In this document: positions 51,800 to 58,683 of the stretch, one piece after another
Position numbering within the stretch: the stretch's first letter is position 1
Layout: the number at the start of each line of letters is the position of its first letter
Assembly: GCF_006442545.2 (NCBI RefSeq)
Contig: NZ_CP083952.1
Span: 3,093,501 to 3,157,500 of the forward strand
Reading direction: 5' to 3'
DNA: 64,000 nt
Origin: Mesorhizobium sp. B2-1-8
GTDB taxonomy: Bacteria > Pseudomonadota > Alphaproteobacteria > Rhizobiales > Rhizobiaceae
Notes under the pieces: generated by a model
What the model was told of the DNA's origin: nothing
Database searches by the model: none
Seen by the model: the letters and a program-made list of their open reading frames with translations, nothing else
Made by a program: the position numbers and the translations under genes

Positions 51800-53005
51800 A
51801 TGGCCTTTCGTGATTTGGCGCAAACCCGGAACGAGGCCGACAACGTCCTCGCGATCCCGACTGTCGCGGCGATGATCGCGGTGCTGTTTGCGGGCAGCAC
51901 GGCGCTGACGCCCCTCTATATCATCTACAAGCAGCAATTCGGCTTTTCGCAGATAACCTTGACGCTGATCTACGCGGTCTATGTCGTCGGCAACCTCGGC
52001 GCCCTGCTGGTGTTCGGTGGCGTGTCGGATGTGGTCGGACGCCGGCCCGCAGCGCTGGCGGCGATGATCGTGGCCATTGTCAGCGCGCTTATCTTCCTGT
52101 TCGCCGGGAATGTCGTCTCGCTCGACGTGGCGCGCATCCTGAGCGGACTTGGCATCGGCATCGGTGCGGGGACCGGGACTGCCTGGATTGCCGAGCTTCT
52201 CGCCGCCGCCGACAAATCGCGTGCCAGCGTCATCACCACCGGCACCAATTTCCTCGGTCTCGGTTTCGGGTCGCTGATATCGGGACTGTTGGCTCAATAC
52301 GAGCCCTGGCCCCTGCGGCTGGTCTTCATCATCTATCTCATGGCACTCGCGGTGGTGGCGGTCCTGGTCTGGCGCACCCGTGAAACGGTGGCCAAGCCGG
52401 GTGGCCTCGGGCGGATTTCGATGCGGCCGCGCCTCTCCGTACCCCAGAAGATACGCACCCGCTTCGTCGCGCCGGCGGTGACCGGTTTCGGCGCGATGGC
52501 GTTGGTCGGCTTCTATGCCGCGGTGGCGCCGAGCATCCTGGCGCAGCAGCTGCACGAAACGAACCATGCCGTTGCCGGCGCACTGTTCTTTGAACTGGCG
52601 ATCGTCGCGGCGGCCAGCATCGTGGTGCTGATGCGCGTGCAGAGCAGCAAGGCGATGCTGGCCGCCCTGGCCTTGATGATCCCGAGCGTGCTGCTGGTGG
52701 TGGCGGCGCAGATTCTGGCCTCGATGGCGCTGATGATCGTGGCGACGGCCTGCTGCGGTGTCGTGGCCGCACTCGGCTACCGAGGCGGCCTGCAGGTGGT
52801 GAACGAGATCGCGCCGCAGGACCGCCGTGCCGAGGTCGTATCCAGCTTCTTCGTCTGCTGCTTTGTCGGCAACGCCTTGCCTGTCATCGGCATCGGCGTC
52901 GTGTCGACCTATGCAAGCCCTGTCGCCGCGAGCCTGGCCTTCGCGGCCATGATCATCGTGTTCGCGCTGGTGGCGCTCGCCTTCGGGCTCAGACAAAGGC
53001 GCTGA
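51800..53005 (+). CDS. MFS transporter
   Basis: This 401-residue protein has about twelve membrane helices and the MFS motif A-like loop GGVSDVVGRRP after helix 2. The ATG at 51800 has GAGG upstream; a GTG five codons earlier is the alternative. The substrate is unknown; many rhizobial members of this type export small molecules. Confidence 0.88.
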   Translation: MAFRDLAQTRNEADNVLAIPTVAAMIAVLFAGSTALTPLYIIYKQQFGFSQITLTLIYAVYVVGNLGALLVFGGVSDVVGRRPAALAAMIVAIVSALIFLFAGNVVSLDVARILSGLGIGIGAGTGTAWIAELLAAADKSRASVITTGTNFLGLGFGSLISGLLAQYEPWPLRLVFIIYLMALAVVAVLVWRTRETVAKPGGLGRISMRPRLSVPQKIRTRFVAPAVTGFGAMALVGFYAAVAPSILAQQLHETNHAVAGALFFELAIVAAASIVVLMRVQSSKAMLAALALMIPSVLLVVAAQILASMALMIVATACCGVVAALGYRGGLQVVNEIAPQDRRAEVVSSFFVCCFVGNALPVIGIGVVSTYASPVAASLAFAAMIIVFALVALAFGLRQRR

Positions 53006-53029
53006 GACCGCCGCGCCGGCAGGCGTGTT

Positions 53030-54502
53030 TCAGCCGTTCGGCGTTTCAGGTGCCATGTTCGCGCGCTGGCGCGGCACGCCGAGCCCGGTGTCGGGCGGTT
53101 CTCCGGCCGCTGGCCTGTTCTCGATCATGTGCAAGGTGCGCCAGCCGCCGAAGCGGTAGTAGGCCGCGGCCAGGGCCAGCGAGGCGATCGAACCGGCCGG
53201 GAAACTCCACCACAGCGCCTCTTCGCCGATCACGCCGCGCATGTAATAGGCAAAGCCGGTGCGCACGATGAGCACCGAGATCACCAGGATGATCAGCGGC
53301 GGCATCACGGCCCCCGTGGCGCGCACGGTCGCGAACAGCACGATGGTGATGCCGAACAGGATGAACGACCAGGACGCGACCGTGTTGATGTGGGCGGCAA
53401 TGTCGATCGCTGCGCTGTCACTGCTCAGGAACAAGCTCAGGATCGAGCGGTCGAAGACCCATAGCAGCGCGACGAGAGCGCCGGTCAGGACGAGGTTGAA
53501 GCCGACGCCGGAAGCGGCAACGCGGCCGATCCGGTCCCAGCGGCCGGCACCGACATTCTGAGCCGCCATGGAAGAGACCGCGGCGCCGATCGCGAGCGCC
53601 GGCATCTGGATGTAGGTCCAGAGCTGCGCGGCGATGCCGTAGGCGGCGGCGACCTGCGAACCGTACGAGTTGACGATGCCCATGACCGTCAGTGCCGCCG
53701 CCGAGATGACGATCATCTGCAGACCCATCGGCACCCCCTTGAAGACGACGATGCGCAGCAGCGCCGGATCCGGGCGCAGCAGGACGAGATTGGCGCCGGC
53801 CAGCCGCAACGGATGCTTGCGCGTGTAGAGCACGACGAGGATGGCGATGACACTGACGGTCTGACCGATCAGCGTCGAGGTGGCGGAACCGGCGATGCCG
53901 AGTTCGGGAAACGGGCCGATGCCGCGGATGAGCAAGGGATTGAGCGCGATGTCGAGAACGACCGCCAGTGCCATGAAGATGAAGGGCGTGCGTGAATCGC
54001 CGGCGCCGCGCAGCACGGTCATGACGAAGGACAGAAGGTTCATCATCGGCACGGCGACGAAGATGATGCGCAGGTAGGAGTGCGCGAGCGCCAAGGCGTC
54101 GGCCGGCGTGCCAAGTGCGCCCAGGATGGCATCGACCCAGATCCAGCCGCAGACCGCGAAGACCACCGAAACGAGGAAGAAGAAAGTGGCGCTGGTGCCG
54201 ACGATGCGGCGCGCCTCGGGCAGGTCGCGGGCGCCGACCGACTGCGCCACCAGAATGGTGGCCGCCATGCCGATGCCGAACACAGTGCCGAGGATCAGGA
54301 ACAGAACGAGATTGGCGTTGGATGTCGCGGTCAGCGCCGAGTCGCCGAGGAAGCGGCCCACCCAGACGGCATTGACCGAGCCGTTCAGCGATTGCAGCAC
54401 GTTGGAGCCGAGCACCGGCAAGGCGAAGAGCAGCAGCGTGCGTGGGATCGGGCCGCTGGTCAGGTCGCCGGTGCGCCGACGCGCGGGCATTTTTTCGTCC
54501 AT
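53030..54502 (-). CDS. MATE family efflux transporter
   Basis: This 490-residue protein has twelve predicted membrane segments in two related halves, with PVLGSNVLQSLNGSVNAVWVG near residue 29 and PMGLQMIVISAAALTVMGIVN near 258 (each shown in part) as the matching MATE repeats. Such transporters expel drugs or metabolites by Na+ or H+ antiport. It is convergent with the MFS gene, 24 bases away. Confidence 0.93.
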   Translation of the reverse strand: MDEKMPARRRTGDLTSGPIPRTLLLFALPVLGSNVLQSLNGSVNAVWVGRFLGDSALTATSNANLVLFLILGTVFGIGMAATILVAQSVGARDLPEARRIVGTSATFFFLVSVVFAVCGWIWVDAILGALGTPADALALAHSYLRIIFVAVPMMNLLSFVMTVLRGAGDSRTPFIFMALAVVLDIALNPLLIRGIGPFPELGIAGSATSTLIGQTVSVIAILVVLYTRKHPLRLAGANLVLLRPDPALLRIVVFKGVPMGLQMIVISAAALTVMGIVNSYGSQVAAAYGIAAQLWTYIQMPALAIGAAVSSMAAQNVGAGRWDRIGRVAASGVGFNLVLTGALVALLWVFDRSILSLFLSSDSAAIDIAAHINTVASWSFILFGITIVLFATVRATGAVMPPLIILVISVLIVRTGFAYYMRGVIGEEALWWSFPAGSIASLALAAAYYRFGGWRTLHMIENRPAAGEPPDTGLGVPRQRANMAPETPNG

Positions 54503-54688
54503 GGGCGATAAGGCCTATCTCGAGTCCGGTGCGCGATGATCGCATGATTCAACCGAACAGGTCGATGCGGGGGCGGGGAGCTTCGTGCGCGGTGTCGGCT
54601 GCCGGCAAGGTCATCGAGCAGGACGGCCGAGCCAATCGATGCGGGCGTGCCAAAGGATGCGGAGTTCTTGAAGCAAGCCTTCACAACC

Positions 54689-54727
54689 TGCACAAGCGGG
54701 CACGCCAGGCGCGCGCCCGCTTGTGCA
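54689..54727 (-). terminator. hairpin after the phytase-like esterase gene
   Basis: TGCACAAGCGGGC and GCCCGCTTGTGCA are perfect 13-base complements around a 13-base loop, seven bases past the stop of the minus-strand esterase gene. The T-run is missing, so termination is likely but not certain. The rest of the 54503-54734 gap shows nothing. Confidence 0.6.
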
Positions 54728-54734
54728 GTGATCG

Positions 54735-56192
54735 TTACTTCTTGCCGAGGCCGGGCAGCGTGACCTGATAGACCAGGAACATGGTGTCGACATCGGCGCC
54801 GTCATCGGCCTTGTAGGGCGCGCCGACCTGGAAGCCGTCCTGGGCGAGGAAGTCATTGTCGTTGGCGACGAACAGGAAATAGTCGTCGGGCAGCTTCGGG
54901 TCGAGGACGCTGGCAACCGACATCGCTTCCCACTTTTCCGAAAGCTCGTTGCGGTCCTTCGCCCCACCATTGTGCAGGCCGAAGCGGCCAAGCTGCGCGG
55001 CGTCGTTTATATCGATGAACGGCGTCAGCTTGGCTGGCGTCACAGAGGGATCGAGCACGCCCTTGGGCGCGACCGGCTTGTCGGCCGCGTCGAATGCGCC
55101 GCCCGCGATGTCGGTCGCGCCGGACACGTCGACGATGTTGATCTGGCGATAGAGTGACGCGTCACCCTTCTTCAAGCCCTGGCCGTTGCCGCTGTCGCGC
55201 GCCAGCATCAGGAAGGACGTGTCCGAAAGCGCCACGATCTCGCTTTGCGCGGCGACCTTGGTCTTGCCCTTGGCATCCCTGAACACCGGCAGCGGCACGA
55301 CATATTCATGCGCGAGCTTCAGATGGGCGAGGTCGGACGCATCATAGACCAGCGCCCGGGTGTTCTGCCGTGTCGCTGGGGAATCGCCGCCGTCCTGCCT
55401 CGGCGCCGACTGCAGCACGGCGATCAGGAATTTGCCGTCCGGCGTCATCGCCATGCCTTCGAGGCCCTGGTTGTTCTGGCGGCCGGTGTCGGGATCCTTC
55501 GGATCAGGGTCGGCGGCACCCGGGCCGGGATTGTCGGAGGAGAAGTTCGGCGCTCCCTTGCGCATCGGCACAAGGGCCGCCGGCGGCTGGGTCGCCGACA
55601 TCAGGCGGCCTTGCGCGGAGAACCTGTAGATGTTGGGGCCGTACTCGTCGGAGATGAACATCGAACCGTCGGGCAGCCGCGCGATGGCCTCGTTGTCGAG
55701 AGCGAGCTTGCCGTTGGTGGCGACGGGCAGCATCGGCATGTCGCCGGCCGCGGCGCGTACATCCGACAATGGATCGAGGCCGGTGGCATCGACGCCCTTG
55801 TCATCGGTGAGCAGTATCGTGTCGGCAAGCGTCGCCTTGACGCCCGTCTGCTCCTGGCCGGCGTCGGGCGCGACAGGCGTGAATTCGATGCCGACGGCGT
55901 TGAGGCGCGGGCGATAGTCGGTGGTGCCGCCGACGTTGTAGCCACGGTCGGGCAGGAGCCAGAGCGACCCCTTGTAGGTACCCGCTTCATGCGTCCAGCC
56001 TGATGTGTCGATCGCCATGCCGGAGGCGGAGCCAAAGGTCTCGCCGAACTTGTCGCGCTGGTCGGCCGGCATGCGGCCGACGCCGACCAGGCCCTTGTTG
56101 ATGTAAGCCATGCCGTCGGCAAGCGCCGGGGTGAGGGCGGTGAACAAGGCCAGCGCGACGCCGAGCGAGGCGGTTCGGTGCAGGTGTTTCAT
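54735..56192 (-). CDS. exported esterase-like phytase-family protein
   Basis: This 485-residue protein has a signal peptide ending near residue 25 (TPALADG) and a beta-propeller-like body with GSASGMAIDTSGW, LPDRGYNVGG, LPDGSMFISDEYGPNIYRFS (20) and NQGLEGMAMTPDGKFLIAVLQ (in part). These fit the phytase-like esterase domain, whose real substrates are mostly unknown. AGAGGA lies seven bases before the ATG at 56192; longer frames add no homology. Confidence 0.85.
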   Translation of the reverse strand: MKHLHRTASLGVALALFTALTPALADGMAYINKGLVGVGRMPADQRDKFGETFGSASGMAIDTSGWTHEAGTYKGSLWLLPDRGYNVGGTTDYRPRLNAVGIEFTPVAPDAGQEQTGVKATLADTILLTDDKGVDATGLDPLSDVRAAAGDMPMLPVATNGKLALDNEAIARLPDGSMFISDEYGPNIYRFSAQGRLMSATQPPAALVPMRKGAPNFSSDNPGPGAADPDPKDPDTGRQNNQGLEGMAMTPDGKFLIAVLQSAPRQDGGDSPATRQNTRALVYDASDLAHLKLAHEYVVPLPVFRDAKGKTKVAAQSEIVALSDTSFLMLARDSGNGQGLKKGDASLYRQINIVDVSGATDIAGGAFDAADKPVAPKGVLDPSVTPAKLTPFIDINDAAQLGRFGLHNGGAKDRNELSEKWEAMSVASVLDPKLPDDYFLFVANDNDFLAQDGFQVGAPYKADDGADVDTMFLVYQVTLPGLGKK

Positions 56193-56412
56193 GGACAATC
56201 CTCTTTGTGACGAAGCATGCCGGAGCGGCCGAAGGACAAAAACGGAAAGAGGTGCCGCCTCGACGGTGCCGTGCGTGCCTCCCCGAAAGCGATCTAAGGC
56301 GTGAACATGATGCTTGCGTGACAGTGCGCGATGCCGCTCCGCCAGCTTACTGGACACTTATGTCTAGTGCATATAGGGTGCCGGCTTCGAACTGACCGGG
56401 GAGAAGCCTTGA

Positions 56413-56607
56413 AGCCGCCGCGTCGGCTTCGTCACCTCGGGCGGATTTGGCTACACGATCGGCAAGGGCGTCGCGCTGGCGTTGGTGGACGACGATTTCG
56501 CCGGGGAGGGGACGGCGCTTTGCGTGCACATTGTCGGCGTCGAGCGGACTGCGCGGGTCATCGCGGCCTCGCCCTATGATCCCCAGGGCAAGGCGATGCG
56601 GCAATGA
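56413..56607 (+). pseudogene. relict 3' end of a GcvT/dimethylglycine dehydrogenase-type gene
   Basis: The frame between a TGA at 56410-56412 and a TGA at 56605-56607 encodes RVGFVTSGGFGYTIGKGVAL, then ALVDDDF, and ends in PYDPQGKAMRQ. This is the C-terminal barrel domain of aminomethyltransferase/dimethylglycine dehydrogenase proteins (usual pattern GxVTSGGYxxxxGKxxALA). No start codon with a ribosome site fits, and about 60 residues remain of a family of 370-850. Its stop overlaps the ribosome site of the methyltransferase gene that follows, which suggests that the two once formed an operon. Confidence 0.75.
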
Positions 56608-56620
56608 GGAGGAGTTTCTG

Positions 56621-58174
56621 ATGATCGATGACGCTGCACGAGACAGCAGGCGCGAACGCCGGCGCGGACGCATGGGCGAGGCCGGCAGCGAATCAACCCG
56701 CAAGCCCAATTACCGGTCGCTGAAGAACCCGTTCCTGCCGCAGCCGATCTTTTCCGACGACCAGGTGGCGTCGATCCACGACACGGCGCTGCGCGTGCTG
56801 GAGGAGCTCGGCATCAAGGTGCTGTTGCCGCAGGCGCGCGAGGTGCTCGCCCGCGCCGGCGCCCTGGTCGATCCCGACACCGACATGGTGCGCATCGGCC
56901 GCGACATGGTGCTGGCCGCACTTGCCTCGGCGCCGCGATCGATCCACGCCAATGCGGGCGCGCGCGCTCGCGATCTGTCGCTCGAACTGGGCTCGATGAC
57001 GTTCCTGGCGGGCTCCGGCGCGCCCAACGTCACCGATCTCGACCGCGGCCGGCGGCCCGGAACGCTGGCCGCCTTCGAGGAGCTCATGAAGCTGGTGCAG
57101 CATTTCGATGTGTTGCACATGCTGGGGCCGTGCATCGAGCCGCAGGACATCGACAATCGCTTCCGCCACTATGCCGTCAACCGGGCGCAGCTGACGCTCT
57201 CCGACAAATTCCCGTTCGTGTTCGCACGCGGTACGCCGCAGGTCGATGACAGTTTCGAGATGATCAGGCTGGCCCGCGGGCTGTCCGAAGACGCGTTCCG
57301 CACGGGCGCGCATTGCTACACCGTCATCAACACCAACTCGCCGCGCCAGCTCGATATTCCGATGGCGCAAGGCATCATCGATTTCGCCAAGGCGGGCCAG
57401 GTCCTGATCATCACGCCGTTCTGTCTGGCCGGTGCGATGGCGCCGATCACGGTGGCCGGCGCCCTGACGCTGCAGCATGCCGAAGCGCTGGCCGGGCTGA
57501 CGCTGGCGCAGATCGTGCGGCCGGGCGCGCCGGTGGTCTACGGTTCCTTCTCCTCCAATGTCGACATGAAATCCGGAGCACCCGCCTTCGGCACGCCGGA
57601 GCACGTCAAAGCCACGCTGGGTGCAGGCCAACTGGCGCGCTTTACCGGTCTGCCCTGGCGCTCGGGCGGCGGCAGCGCGGCCAACATTTCGGACGCGCAG
57701 GCCGCGCACGAGACGCAGTTCGCGCTGTGGGGCTCGGTGCTGTCGGGCGCCACAGTCTGCATCCATGCCGCCGGCTGGCTGGAAGGGGGCTTGAGTGTTT
57801 CCCTAGAAAAGCTGGTCACCGACATCGAAGCAGTGCAGACGGTGGCGGAACTTTGTACCGCGACGCCCGGCGACGACGACGCAATAGGCTTCGAGGCCAT
57901 CGCCGAAGTGCAGCCGGGCGGCCACTTCTTCTCGGCCGGCCACACCATGGCGCGCTACCGCACCGCCTTCTACGAGCCGCTGGTGGCCGACTGGTCGAAT
58001 TTCGGCAACTGGACGCAAAGCGGGTCGAAGAACGCGACCGAACGCGCCACCGGCATCTGGAAGCGCATCCTTGCCGATTTCGAGCCGCCGGCAGCGGCCG
58101 CAGCCACGTCAGGCGTGCTCGACGCGTTCATCGCGCGGCGCACGCAAGAGGGCGGTGCGGCGCCGGTGTCATGA
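56621..58174 (+). CDS. MttB-superfamily trimethylamine/betaine methyltransferase
   Basis: This 517-residue protein is of the trimethylamine methyltransferase family. Typical segments are DTALRVLEELGIKVLLP near residue 50 and GAPNVTDLDRGRRPGTLAAF near 134 (20). There is no in-frame TAG, so it lacks pyrrolysine and belongs with the non-Pyl members, several of which demethylate glycine betaine or proline betaine using a corrinoid protein. GAGGAGGA precedes the ATG at 56621. No corrinoid protein gene is in the window. Confidence 0.88.
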   Translation: MIDDAARDSRRERRRGRMGEAGSESTRKPNYRSLKNPFLPQPIFSDDQVASIHDTALRVLEELGIKVLLPQAREVLARAGALVDPDTDMVRIGRDMVLAALASAPRSIHANAGARARDLSLELGSMTFLAGSGAPNVTDLDRGRRPGTLAAFEELMKLVQHFDVLHMLGPCIEPQDIDNRFRHYAVNRAQLTLSDKFPFVFARGTPQVDDSFEMIRLARGLSEDAFRTGAHCYTVINTNSPRQLDIPMAQGIIDFAKAGQVLIITPFCLAGAMAPITVAGALTLQHAEALAGLTLAQIVRPGAPVVYGSFSSNVDMKSGAPAFGTPEHVKATLGAGQLARFTGLPWRSGGGSAANISDAQAAHETQFALWGSVLSGATVCIHAAGWLEGGLSVSLEKLVTDIEAVQTVAELCTATPGDDDAIGFEAIAEVQPGGHFFSAGHTMARYRTAFYEPLVADWSNFGNWTQSGSKNATERATGIWKRILADFEPPAAAAATSGVLDAFIARRTQEGGAAPVS

Positions 58175-58177
58175 GAT

Positions 58178-58215
58178 AGCTTGGTCGTAAGACAGCTTGG
58201 TCGTGAGACAGCTTG
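58178..58215. repeat. short 16-bp tandem repeat
   Basis: AGCTTGGTCGTAAGAC at 58178-58193 is repeated as AGCTTGGTCGTGAGAC at 58194-58209, and a third partial unit AGCTTG follows. It begins a few bases after the methyltransferase stop. No function is evident. Confidence 0.8.
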
Positions 58216-58330
58216 CCTATTCAACGTTCCAGAATTGTGGCGGTGGTCCCGGAACCCGCAGCGCTTCCCACGCATTCATGGAAGCGGGCCAATGCCTGGC
58301 TCCATTTGCGAGCCGTTGAGGGAGGACGAC

Positions 58331-58645
58331 ATGGGTTTCGACCAGTATCACGAACCGCCGGAAGAACTGTCGCAGCAAGTGCGGACCTTTGCCCGCATGA
58401 TCACCTCGCTGATCGAGGAGGCGGAAGCGATCAGCTGGTACGAACAGCGCATGTCGGTGGAGAAGGACCCGCAGGCCAAGGCGATCATGAAGAACGCGCA
58501 GAGCGAGGAGTTCAAGCATTTCGGCATGGACCTCGAATTCCTGCTGCGCCAGAAGACGGACTGGCGCGTGGAACTGAAGGAAATCCTGTTTACGACAGGG
58601 GATATCGTGAAGGCTGGGGAGAAGGGCGAGAAGAAGGTGGATTGA
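58331..58645 (+). CDS. encapsulated-ferritin-like (EncFtn-family) protein
   Basis: This 104-residue two-helix protein resembles encapsulated ferritins, which dimerise around a di-iron ferroxidase centre. The first helix has EEAEAISWYEQR (Glu30, with Trp36 and Tyr37) and the second SEEFKHFGMDLEFLLR (Glu60 and His63); these align with the three iron ligands Glu32, Glu62 and His65 of the Rhodospirillum rubrum protein. The C terminus is charged (KAGEKGEKKVD) and lacks the hydrophobic cargo-loading peptide. No encapsulin gene is in the window. GGGAGGA precedes the ATG. Confidence 0.8.
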   Translation: MGFDQYHEPPEELSQQVRTFARMITSLIEEAEAISWYEQRMSVEKDPQAKAIMKNAQSEEFKHFGMDLEFLLRQKTDWRVELKEILFTTGDIVKAGEKGEKKVD

Positions 58646-58683
58646 GGCGGAAAGCCAGCTTTGCGAGGCCAGCCGCATTCAAC

